Shown here one piece after another: positions 1 through 6,486 of a DNA stretch of 19,168 nucleotides. The notes below the pieces were generated by a model. That model searched no databases, was not told the DNA's origin, and worked only from the letters and a program-made list of their open reading frames with translations. The translations under genes and the position numbers were made by a program. Within the stretch, counting starts at the first letter, position 1, and the number at the start of each line of letters is the position of its first letter. The stretch covers positions 1 to 19,168 of the forward strand of contig JBAQCS010000043.1 in assembly GCA_049294415.1 (NCBI GenBank). Reading direction: 5' to 3'. The DNA is from JAEZRQ01 sp049294415. GTDB taxonomy: Bacteria; Patescibacteriota; Patescibacteriia; Patescibacteriales; UBA12465.

Positions 1-498
1 GTTACACTCATGATGGCTATTTCAGCTGATGGTAAAATCGCTAAAGATAAAAACCAATTAGCTAATTGGACTAGTCCTGAAGATAAAAAACTATTTGTCG
101 CCGAGTCTAAAAAACACGGCGTGGTTATGATGGGTGAAAATACTTTTAATACTTTTCCTTCTCCACTACCTAAACGCTTGAATGTAGTTTTTTCAGAAAA
201 TCCTAAAGAAAACTATGATAATGTTAAATATGTAACTGGAGAACCAGAGATAATTTTAGAAGAATTAGAAGCTATGGGCTACACCTCAGCTCTACTAGGA
301 GGCGGGTGCTTTCTTAATTCTTTATTTTTAAAAAAGAAATTAATTAACGAAATAATTCTAACAATTGAACCTTGTCTATTTGGTCAAGGATTACCTTTAT
401 TTGACACCGACACCTCCGCTTCGCTAGAATTAAAGTCCTTGGATAAATTAAATGATAATACCTTTGCAGTTAAGTACACTGTAAAATATTCCAACTAA
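1..498 (+). CDS. DHFR/RibD C-terminal-type reductase, 5' end cut by window edge
   Basis: This is probably an NADPH-dependent reductase of the dihydrofolate reductase / RibD C-terminal superfamily, acting in the cytosol on a pterin or flavin precursor. The reading frame is open from base 1 (V-T-L before the first Met at base 10), and the family usually begins with a strand such as 'xVTLxMAxSADGKIA', so the true start lies left of the window. Visible marks are the N-terminal ADGKIA segment, a central MMGENTFNTFP stretch, and the glycine-rich LLGGGCFLNSLF followed by EIILTIEPCLFGQGLPLF, which is the typical nucleotide-binding half. Only one nucleotide separates its stop from the next gene, so the two are probably co-transcribed. 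Lying beside nucleotide kinases and dUTPase, it may supply folate for thymidylate synthesis, but the substrate cannot be read from the sequence. Confidence 0.85.
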   Translation, partial: VTLMMAISADGKIAKDKNQLANWTSPEDKKLFVAESKKHGVVMMGENTFNTFPSPLPKRLNVVFSENPKENYDNVKYVTGEPEIILEELEAMGYTSALLGGGCFLNSLFLKKKLINEIILTIEPCLFGQGLPLFDTDTSASLELKSLDKLNDNTFAVKYTVKYSN

Positions 499-499
499 C

Positions 500-1057
500 A
501 TGAGTCAAAAAATCATCATCGGCTTTACCGGCTTAATGGCCAGCGGTAAAGACGCCGCCAAAAAATATTTAGAAGAAAAATACGGAGCTGAAAGTTTCCG
601 CTTCTCTTCTATTATGCGTGACGTCTTAAAAAGAATTAATGTTGAAATGAGTAGAACTAATCTGTCAGCCGTCTCTTTATGCTTACGTCAAACTTTTGGT
701 GAAGATTTATTTGCTAAAGTTATTGCGAGTGATGCTCAAAATGCCAACTCAGATATCGTAGTAGTTGATGGTGTTCGTCGCTTAGCTGATATTGCTCATT
801 TATCAAAATTAGAAGGTTTTCATTTAGTAGCTATTGAGGCTGATCCTAAAATTAGACATGAAAGACTAGTAAAAAGAGGCGAAAACGTTGGTGAGTCAGA
901 AAAAACTTACGAACAATTTATCGCCGACCACCAAGCTGAAACAGAATTAACTATTCCCGAGGTAATTTCTAAGGCTGATTTAAGAATTAATAACGACGGT
1001 AATTTTGAAGATTTATATAAGCAAATTGACGAGTTAGTAGCCAAAATAAGAAAATAA
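500..1057 (+). CDS. P-loop nucleotide kinase-like protein (dNMP kinase / dephospho-CoA kinase-like)
   Basis: This 185-residue P-loop kinase probably transfers phosphate from ATP to a small nucleotide-like substrate. The Walker A loop is GLMASGKD (residues 11-18). A VVVDGVRR segment (D90) fills the place of the Walker B / substrate-binding strand. Near residue 110 the VAIEADPKIRHERL segment resembles the lid region of the dephospho-CoA kinase, UPF0200 and phage-type deoxynucleoside monophosphate kinase families. The ATG lies one base after the upstream stop, and a tmk-dut fusion follows after 73 bases, so a role in deoxynucleotide phosphorylation is the contextual guess. A dephospho-CoA kinase role is the main alternative. 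The superfamily call is firm; the substrate is not. Confidence 0.75.
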   Translation: MSQKIIIGFTGLMASGKDAAKKYLEEKYGAESFRFSSIMRDVLKRINVEMSRTNLSAVSLCLRQTFGEDLFAKVIASDAQNANSDIVVVDGVRRLADIAHLSKLEGFHLVAIEADPKIRHERLVKRGENVGESEKTYEQFIADHQAETELTIPEVISKADLRINNDGNFEDLYKQIDELVAKIRK

Positions 1058-1092
1058 ATAGCAACCTTTTTTTAAAAAATCAAAAGAAACTT

Positions 1093-1122
1093 CGAGATTA
1101 AAGTTAGTCTCGCCTGTTTTTT
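1093..1122 (+). terminator. Terminator-like hairpin between kinase gene and tmk-dut
   Basis: Arms 1093-1100 (CGAGATTA) and 1105-1112 (TAGTCTCG) form an 8-bp stem with one T-G pair and a 4-base loop. A run of six T follows at 1117-1122. The four-base gap between stem and T-run is longer than usual. The hairpin also sits only 8 bases before the tmk-dut start codon, so it could act as a leader structure or a leaky attenuator. Confidence 0.45.
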
Positions 1123-1130
1123 GTAAAGTA

Positions 1131-2426
1131 ATGTCTAACTACTTAGGAAAATTTATTGTCATTGACGGAACCGATGGTTCTGGCAAAACTACGCAATTCA
1201 ATTTATTAGTTGATAAGCTTAAGGCTGAAGGCTATCAAGTTGAAATTGCCGATTTTCCTCAATACAATACTAAATCAGCTGGTCTAGTAGAAGAATATTT
1301 AAGTGGTAAATATGGTGACGCTGATGCTGTAACCCCTTATCAATCTTCCATCTTTTATGCTGTTGATCGTTTTGATGCTAGTTTTAAAATCAGAGAATGG
1401 TTAAAAGCTGGCAAGGTAGTCATTGCTAATCGTTATGTTTCAGCTAGCTTGGGACACCAGGGTGGTAAAATAGAAAATCCATTAGAGCGCAAGGTTTTCT
1501 TTAACTGGCTTTACGAATTAGAATATAAAATTTTTAACATACCTAAACCAGACTTATCTTTAATTTTACATGTTGAAGCAGAAATATCTCAACAATTAGC
1601 TGCTAATCGCCATCGCGAAGATTGGACTGGTAAAACTCGCGATATTCATGAAGAAAATTTAAACCACTTAAAAAAAGCGGAGGAAGTTTACTTAGAAATT
1701 GCCAGAACCTTTCCTGATTTTAAATTAATTAAGTGTACCAGAGAAGGTGAAATTTTAACTCGCGAAGAAATCCATCAATTAGTTTGGATTTATGCTAATC
1801 AAATCTTAAACGGGCATGGCAATAAAGCAGCTAGTGGCTTTAAGGCGATTTCCGAAATAATTACTTCTAACAAGCAAATTATTCAAAACAAGGATTATTT
1901 CTTTAAAAAAGAAGAAACTCCAGCTTATCAACCAGTAGCACCTTTTACTGAAATAAAAACGGAAATAAAAACTGAAGAAAATAAGATAGAGCCCCTAACC
2001 AGCAACACCATTCAAACTGAAAAATTATACGAAGAAGCGAAAATACCTACTCGCGCTCATGACGGCGATGCTGGACTAGATCTATATGCTATCGGCTATC
2101 ATTCTATTGCACCATACCAACAAGCTTTAATTGGTACTGGTATTAAAATGGCTATTCCCTACGGATATGCTGGTTTAATTTGGGATAAAAGCGGCTTAGC
2201 TACTCAAGGAATAACCACGATGGGTGGAGTAATTGATACAGGCTACCGCGGTGAAATCAAAGTAGTTGTCAAAAATCTTAGTGAAGATATTGTAAATATT
2301 GAACCTGGTCAAAAAATAGCTCAAATTATAATTCAAAAAGTAGAATTATTAGAACCTAAAGAAAATATTATTGAAGATCAAACTCAGAGACAACAAGGAG
2401 CCTTCGGTAGTAGTGGGCAATTTTAA
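1131..2426 (+). CDS. Fused thymidylate kinase - dUTPase
   Basis: This 431-residue protein joins two enzymes of dTTP supply. Residues 1 to about 215 are a thymidylate kinase (dTMP to dTDP): P-loop GTDGSGKTT near residue 13, a DRF motif, NRYVSAS, and a lid segment RHREDWTGK. A charged, low-complexity linker covers about 235-295. Residues 296-431 are a trimeric-type dUTPase (dUTP to dUMP + PPi), with motif 1 AGLDLYA (D317), motif 2 DKSGLA, motif 3 GVIDTGYRGEI (D369 and Y372), motif 4 GQKIAQIII and the C-terminal arm RQQGAFGSSG. Motif 2 has DKS where PRS is common, and the arm varies from RGxGGFGSTG; both look tolerable. The product of the dUTPase reaches the kinase only after thymidylate synthase, so the fusion brackets that missing step. 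No strong ribosome-binding site precedes the ATG. Confidence 0.93.
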   Translation: MSNYLGKFIVIDGTDGSGKTTQFNLLVDKLKAEGYQVEIADFPQYNTKSAGLVEEYLSGKYGDADAVTPYQSSIFYAVDRFDASFKIREWLKAGKVVIANRYVSASLGHQGGKIENPLERKVFFNWLYELEYKIFNIPKPDLSLILHVEAEISQQLAANRHREDWTGKTRDIHEENLNHLKKAEEVYLEIARTFPDFKLIKCTREGEILTREEIHQLVWIYANQILNGHGNKAASGFKAISEIITSNKQIIQNKDYFFKKEETPAYQPVAPFTEIKTEIKTEENKIEPLTSNTIQTEKLYEEAKIPTRAHDGDAGLDLYAIGYHSIAPYQQALIGTGIKMAIPYGYAGLIWDKSGLATQGITTMGGVIDTGYRGEIKVVVKNLSEDIVNIEPGQKIAQIIIQKVELLEPKENIIEDQTQRQQGAFGSSGQF

Positions 2427-2430
2427 AAAC

Positions 2431-2470
2431 AAAAAAAGAAGCGGTAGTCATTACGACCACCGCTTTTTTT
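2431..2470. terminator. Bidirectional intrinsic terminator between convergent genes
   Basis: Arms 2440-2449 (AGCGGTAGTC) and 2455-2464 (GACCACCGCT) form a 10-bp stem with one mismatch and a 5-base loop. An A-run at 2431-2437 lies to the left and a T-run at 2464-2470 to the right, so the hairpin has a U-tail on both strands. It serves tmk-dut on the + strand and the lipoprotein gene on the - strand; the stop codon of the latter (2469-2471) overlaps the T-run. Confidence 0.85.
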
Positions 2471-2987
2471 AATACTCAAACTCATTAGTCTCATCAGGCA
2501 TTTCACCAGTTCTTATCCAAGAATCATTATGAGTAATTTTTAAAATTCTACGAGTTAAATCAATTTCGGCTGATTTAATTTTACCGATTGCTACATAAAA
2601 TTCTTTTTTAAAATTATTACTCAGTACATAAATCCGATCACAAAATATATAATCTGGCTTAATTATAACTATCACGACATCATCATGAAAAGTATATAAA
2701 ATATCCGTTTTATAATGGACAGGACTCATGTAAGTAGTTTCCCAGTCGCGATGAGAAATTAAATCTCCTTTAAAAAATAATTTAGTTTCCCCCAGAGTAT
2801 CAACTAGTCCACCATAGTCCTCATATTTTAGAATCTGGCGAGGTGAATCAACTAAAGTTAGTAAACCATAAGGATCACTTCTTAAGTTCTTAAAACTAAC
2901 TGTTTCAAAATTGGAAACATCTTCTTCTTTTTGACAAGAAAATAAGCCAATTAACAGTATTAAAACTAAAAATAATTTTGTTTTCAT
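2469..2987 (-). CDS. Small lipoprotein of unknown function, Bacteroidota-like sorting signal
   Basis: This 172-residue protein starts with a clear lipoprotein signal: K2 and K4, a hydrophobic core (residues 5-15), and a lipobox LFSC with the modified cysteine at C18. After the cysteine comes QKEED, which closely matches the lipoprotein export signal known in Bacteroidota (K-(D/E)2, consensus QKDDE). I recognise no domain in the mature part, which is rich in beta-type segments and ends in NEFEY. A strong Shine-Dalgarno site (GGAGG, six bases before ATG) fixes the start. The gene stands alone on its strand between two housekeeping genes. It may have been acquired from, or be shared with, Bacteroidota; this rests on the signal only, and other origins remain possible. 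Confidence 0.8.
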   Translation of the reverse strand: MKTKLFLVLILLIGLFSCQKEEDVSNFETVSFKNLRSDPYGLLTLVDSPRQILKYEDYGGLVDTLGETKLFFKGDLISHRDWETTYMSPVHYKTDILYTFHDDVVIVIIKPDYIFCDRIYVLSNNFKKEFYVAIGKIKSAEIDLTRRILKITHNDSWIRTGEMPDETNEFEY

Positions 2988-3035
2988 TTCCGACCTCCTA
3001 TATTTGGTTATTAATTTACTATTTGACTAATAACT

Positions 3036-3064
3036 TTAGTAATAATAGGGTTTTTTGTCAACAA
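3036..3064 (-). promoter_or_regulatory. Candidate promoter of the lipoprotein gene
   Basis: Reading the - strand, TTGACA lies about 17 bases upstream of TAAAGT. The -35 box is perfect and the -10 box matches 4 of 6. The predicted start leaves a leader of about 40 nt before the gene's GGAGG site. No comparable promoter could be picked out for gatB on the other strand. Confidence 0.4.
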
Positions 3065-3104
3065 GACTTCCCTCCCAGTCGATTTTCCTATAAAATTAAA
3101 ACAT

Positions 3105-4613
3105 ATGAAATACGATGTTATTATTGGCCTGGAAATCCACGCCGAACTCAAAACTAAAAGCAAGATGTTTTGCTCTTGCGATAATAATAGTGAAGGACAA
3201 GAACCAAACACTGCTGTCTGCCCTATTTGTTTAGGTCACCCTGGTACCTTGCCTGTTCCTAATAAAAGAGCGATTGAGCTAGTAATTTTAGCAGGACTCG
3301 CTACCCATTGTACCATTAACCGTGATTCTAAATTCGATCGCAAAAATTATTTTTATCCAGACTTACCAAAAGGTTATCAGATTTCACAATATGATATGCC
3401 TTTATGCTATGAAGGTTATTTAGAAATAGATGGCGATAAAGTGCTGATTACTAGAATTCATTTAGAAGAAGATACTGGGAAATCAGTTCATCCTAAAGGA
3501 GCTGATCACACTTTATTAGATTTTAATCGTGCTGGTACACCGTTACTTGAAATGGTCACAGAACCGGTTATTAAAAGCGCCGAGGAAGCTAAAAAATTCG
3601 GCCAGAAATTCCAGCAGTTACTACGCTATCTGGATATTTCCAACGCCGATATGGAAAAAGGTGAAATGCGCTGCGAAGCTAATGTTAGTTTACAGGCCGA
3701 AGGCAAATGGGAATATGTTGATGGTAAAATATTAGGACGAGATGAATACAAACTAAATCCTAAAGTTGAGGTTAAAAATATTAATTCTTTTAGATCATTA
3801 GAGAAAGCTATTAAATTTGAAATAGAAAGACAAACTAAAGAGTTAGAAGCTGGCCATGAAATTGCCGCTGAAACTAGAGGTTGGGATGATTCTAAGAATG
3901 AAACTAAGAGCCAGCGTGTTAAAGAAAGTGCCGCTGATTATAGATATTTTCCTGAACCAGATATTCCACCACTTAAAATTAGCGATGACATGATTGCGAC
4001 TATTGCCGAAGAATTAGGAGAAATGCCTGATGATAAGTGCCAACGCTTTGTCGAACAATATGGCTTAAAACCAGACTTAGCAGAAATCATAACTTACGAC
4101 AAAGATTTAGCTAGTTGGACCGAAGAAGTAATTTCTGAATTAGGTGCTTGGATTATATCAGAAGGTGATTCTTATGAAAGACAAGATCATAAGTTAGCTC
4201 AAGCGGCCAGCAACTTAATTACTGGAGAATTATTAAAACACTTAAAAACTGACCATAGAAAAATTACCGACTTACACATTACTCCAGCTGATTTTGCTAA
4301 ATTAGTTGGTTTGATTTATCAAGGCAAAATTAATTCTAATGCCGGACAAGCTATTTTAGAGGTTATGTATAATAAAGGTGGCGACCCCGAAGATATTATG
4401 GCTAGTTTAGGTTTAGAACAAGTTGATGATGAGGAAGAATTGGCTCGCGCTATTAAAGTCATTATAACTAAAAACCCTACCCAAGCCGCTGAATATAAAG
4501 CTGGCAAGTTGCCGCTCATTCAATTCTTCGTTGGTAAAGTTATGGCTGAAACTAAAGGTAAAGCTAATCCGGAAATAGTTAGAACGCTACTGGAAAAATT
4601 ATTAGTTGAATAA
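3105..4613 (+). CDS. gatB: Aspartyl/glutamyl-tRNA amidotransferase subunit B
   Basis: GatB is the tRNA-binding and kinase subunit of the GatCAB complex, which converts Glu-tRNA(Gln) and Asp-tRNA(Asn) into Gln- and Asn-charged forms in the cytosol. The protein opens with the family signature DVIIGLEIHAELKTKSKMFC. C23, C25, C39 and C42 form the CxC...CPIC zinc site found in many GatB proteins. KNYFYPDLPKGYQISQYDMP follows near residue 80, with EEDTGKSVH and DFNRAGTPLLEMVTEP further on. The C-terminal third is the helical GatB/YqeY tail. At 502 residues the length is normal for the family. No gatA or gatC lies in the window. The gene is convergent with the DGR reverse transcriptase, with 16 bases between the stops. 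No Shine-Dalgarno site is seen. Confidence 0.97.
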   Translation: MKYDVIIGLEIHAELKTKSKMFCSCDNNSEGQEPNTAVCPICLGHPGTLPVPNKRAIELVILAGLATHCTINRDSKFDRKNYFYPDLPKGYQISQYDMPLCYEGYLEIDGDKVLITRIHLEEDTGKSVHPKGADHTLLDFNRAGTPLLEMVTEPVIKSAEEAKKFGQKFQQLLRYLDISNADMEKGEMRCEANVSLQAEGKWEYVDGKILGRDEYKLNPKVEVKNINSFRSLEKAIKFEIERQTKELEAGHEIAAETRGWDDSKNETKSQRVKESAADYRYFPEPDIPPLKISDDMIATIAEELGEMPDDKCQRFVEQYGLKPDLAEIITYDKDLASWTEEVISELGAWIISEGDSYERQDHKLAQAASNLITGELLKHLKTDHRKITDLHITPADFAKLVGLIYQGKINSNAGQAILEVMYNKGGDPEDIMASLGLEQVDDEEELARAIKVIITKNPTQAAEYKAGKLPLIQFFVGKVMAETKGKANPEIVRTLLEKLLVE

Positions 4614-4629
4614 ATATTTTAATTAAAGA

Positions 4630-5622
4630 TTACTCTGTTTTAAATTCGGTAATTATATACTGCAATTTTTTGGCATTTCCATAACTTAATAATCCCAAAT
4701 AAGAATTTAAAGATTCGTGGCTATGATTTATCTTTAGTTTTCTAAACATTCTTTTTCTGGTAGCGCCTCTTAGAACACGATGGTCAGAAAAATGTACCCA
4801 ACCAAGAAAATCTATGCCAGAAGCAAAAGTACTTAAAAATAATTTATTAGGATGAAGCTCTAATTTAAGCTGATTGGAAAGAAAATCTTGTATTAGATAA
4901 ATATGACTTATCAGCCACTCTTTATCTTCCGACATAATAACAAAATCATCAGCGTAACGAATATAATATCTGGCTTTTAACTGGTGTTTTATAAACTGAT
5001 CAAATTCATTTAGATAAACATTAGCAAACAACTGGGAAGTTAAATTACCTAGCGGTAAACCTTTATTTTCAACCCCAGTTCTAAAACTACCAATAACCCT
5101 TTCTAATAACCAAATAATATTTTTATCAGGAATATATTCATTTAAGATATTTAATAGAACTTCATGATTAATACTAGCGAAAAATTTTCTAATGTCACCT
5201 TTTAAAACCCAGCAATTCCTAGTATTATTACGACTTACTTTAAAAAAATATTTTCGGAACCTATCAATAGCTTTATGCGTCCCCTTGTCTAAACGGCAAG
5301 AATAACTATCATTAATAAATGTTTTATCAAAAAAAGGATAAAGCTGTCGATAAATGGCATGATGTAGCAACCGATCACGAACACTAGCTTTATGAATATG
5401 TCTTGGTTTAGGATCGGAAATTCTAAAAGCTTGATAACCTCCTGATTGGTATCTATAATATAATAAATCGTAATGCAACGAAAAAATATTATTCATTAAA
5501 TCAGAGGCAAAAGCTTGAACATCTAAACGCTTGCGTTTTCCTGGTAAAAAATCCTGCCACGCCTCCAACAAATTTTCTAAACTAATTATATCTTCAAATT
5601 TATGGCTCAACTTACTTTTCAT
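4630..5622 (-). CDS. DGR reverse transcriptase
   Basis: This 330-residue RNA-directed DNA polymerase copies the template repeat into mutated cDNA. RT motifs appear in order: KPRHIHKASVRDRLLHHAIY near residue 75, SYSCRLDKGTHKAI, KGDIRKFF (catalytic D143), GLPLGNLTSQ (188-197, the DGR-type form of the SQ motif), YADDF (Y223 with D225 and D226) and FLGWVHF. The length is normal for DGR enzymes, and no maturase, endonuclease or retron-type domain is present, which argues against a group II intron or retron. The ATG occupies 5620-5622 and shares bases with the ATG of avd on the other strand (CATG). Only an AGAGG very close to the ATG could serve as a ribosome-binding site. A 10-G run lies 13 bases upstream. 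The gene is probably transcribed together with TR, which lies upstream on the same strand. Confidence 0.95.
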   Translation of the reverse strand: MKSKLSHKFEDIISLENLLEAWQDFLPGKRKRLDVQAFASDLMNNIFSLHYDLLYYRYQSGGYQAFRISDPKPRHIHKASVRDRLLHHAIYRQLYPFFDKTFINDSYSCRLDKGTHKAIDRFRKYFFKVSRNNTRNCWVLKGDIRKFFASINHEVLLNILNEYIPDKNIIWLLERVIGSFRTGVENKGLPLGNLTSQLFANVYLNEFDQFIKHQLKARYYIRYADDFVIMSEDKEWLISHIYLIQDFLSNQLKLELHPNKLFLSTFASGIDFLGWVHFSDHRVLRGATRKRMFRKLKINHSHESLNSYLGLLSYGNAKKLQYIITEFKTE

Positions 5623-6016
5623 GCCTCTAATTCTACCCCCCCCCCAGCCAAATTTACAACTAATTCCGTTATTACAAAAATCTAAAGATTTGTATTTATT
5701 ATGGTACGGATATTATAAAATATTACCCAAAGAACATCGTTACACCTTAGGTCAAAAAATAGACAATTTGCTAACTGAGATAATTGAGGCTATAACTAGC
5801 GCCTCTTTTTTAATACTAATTGAGAAACAACCCTATATCAGATTAGCGATTAGAAAAACAGATACTTTTAAAATATTTTTATTAATTATTTGGGAAACAA
5901 AATCTCTAGACAATAAAAAATATATAACTATCTCTGAAAAAATTAATGAAATAGGACGTATGTTAGGTGGTTGGAACGGACAACTCGCAAAACAAAACTC
6001 CCCCACCAAAAAGTAG
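5621..6016 (+). CDS. avd: Avd-like DGR accessory protein (four-helix bundle)
   Basis: Avd proteins form positively charged pentamers of four-helix subunits that bind the RT and template RNA and are needed for diversification. This 131-residue protein has the family pattern: IPLLQKSKDLYLLWYGYY, then LPKEHRYTLGQKIDNLLTEI, a middle helix pair, SLDNKKYITISEKINEIGRM, and the terminal LGGWNGQL. It is rich in helix formers and lysine. I start it at the ATG of 5621, because the frame extends upstream only as antisense of the RT and the Avd homology begins after this point. Codons 6-8 lie in a 10-C tract. No Shine-Dalgarno site is seen. It runs against RT and TR, which is unusual. The tail stops 16 bases before the TR. 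The bacterial 23S rRNA intervening-sequence protein is the related alternative family, but the DGR context decides. Confidence 0.88.
   Translation: MPLILPPPQPNLQLIPLLQKSKDLYLLWYGYYKILPKEHRYTLGQKIDNLLTEIIEAITSASFLILIEKQPYIRLAIRKTDTFKIFLLIIWETKSLDNKKYITISEKINEIGRMLGGWNGQLAKQNSPTKK
5636..5645 (+). repeat. 10-C homopolymer at the start of avd
   Basis: Ten consecutive C bases fall in codons 6-8 of avd, 15 bases after its ATG, and 13 bases upstream of the RT start on the other strand. A loss or gain of one base would shift avd out of frame. Such a run is striking in this AT-rich sequence. It could be a slippage (phase-variation) tract or a place prone to sequencing error. Confidence 0.9.
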
Positions 6017-6032
6017 AGGAGAAATTAGAGAG

Positions 6033-6151
6033 TTGCGAGGGCAGCCGGGTTACTGGAATTGAAGTCGTTATCAAGCCAGTTGTAGTTCCAGTTCCACTTG
6101 GAACCATTCCAGTTGAGATAACGAACGTAAAGGTTACCATCAGAGTTACGG
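6033..6151 (-). repeat. DGR template repeat (TR)
   Basis: This is a 119-bp non-coding copy of the VR, offset from it by 459 bases. Read on the - strand it has 31 adenines; 17 of these are changed in the VR, and all 88 other positions are identical. Translated in the VR frame it would give nine Asn codons, one Lys, one Asp and one Ser at the twelve diversified sites. Most are AAY, the codon type that yields many residues but no stop when its adenines mutate. The GC-rich end (6033-6049), identical in both repeats, sits where an IMH-like initiation element is expected. TR lies 16 bases from the 3' end of avd and upstream of RT in the same sense as RT. Confidence 0.96.
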
Positions 6152-6216
6152 AATGTTTGAAAAATCATCTGAATCACCACTTCTTGAATACTCAAAAAAG
6201 TTGTATCTTATTCGAC

Positions 6217-6245
6217 ATTTTAAATGCCTTAATATTCCAAACCAA
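6217..6245 (-). promoter_or_regulatory. Candidate promoter for the TR RNA and RT
   Basis: On the - strand, TTGGTT (6240-6245) and TAAAAT (6217-6222) are 17 bases apart. The predicted start near 6210 would give about 60 nt before the TR. The surroundings are very AT-rich, so chance matches are likely. TTGAGA with TAAAAT further upstream is a second candidate. Confidence 0.35.
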
Positions 6246-6400
6246 GTTTCTTAATTTTTTAAATATTTTTATTCCACTCTATTTTAAATCTTAATCTAAA
6301 ATATTCTCAAAACAAAAATATTGGCTAAAATAGCAATCAGCCTTAACTAATTGCATATTCATTTTAGTTATTTTCAGTTTAACATAAATTTTTTATTTTA

Positions 6401-6445
6401 AAAAAGACCTTGGTTATATAAACGTTATGTTCATAAACCAAGGTC
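6401..6445 (-). terminator. Hairpin with T-run after the DGR target gene
   Basis: Arms 6406-6415 (GACCTTGGTT) and 6436-6445 form a perfect 10-bp stem around a 20-base loop. On the - strand it is followed by five T bases (6405-6401) and more AT-rich sequence. It lies 41 bases past the stop codon of the target gene and would separate it from TR/RT. It could also be the hairpin/cruciform that follows the VR in several DGRs, although those usually sit closer to the VR. Confidence 0.65.
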
Positions 6446-6486
6446 CAAGGACAAAAGTCAAAAAACTAAAAAACTAAAGTCCAAAT

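Larger units (their letters stand above)
6152..6486. other. 335-bp intergenic region between TR and the DGR target gene
   Basis: This region is very AT-rich and has no credible gene. It holds a candidate - strand promoter for the TR/RT transcript (6217-6245) and a hairpin with a T-run on the - strand (6401-6445) just downstream of the target gene. A short + frame running to 6294 is only an antisense read of the TR and its flank. Confidence 0.75.

Noticed and set aside
3011..3211. 66-codon - strand frame at the gatB start
   Set aside because: It is antisense to the conserved start of gatB and covers the intergenic promoter region.
5531..5620. Upstream extension of avd to an ATG at 5531
   Set aside because: The extra 30 codons are antisense to the RT start, show no Avd similarity, and the ATG at 5621 fits the family length.
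4630..5622. Retron or group II intron reverse transcriptase
   Set aside because: There is no maturase/endonuclease domain, no intron RNA structure and no retron msr/msd. The LPLGNLTSQ motif plus TR/VR and Avd identify a DGR.
5943..6294. Short frames on both strands over the TR (to 6140 on -, to 6294 on +)
   Set aside because: They read the TR out of the VR frame or antisense, lack ribosome-binding sites and have low-complexity products. The TR is a non-coding template.
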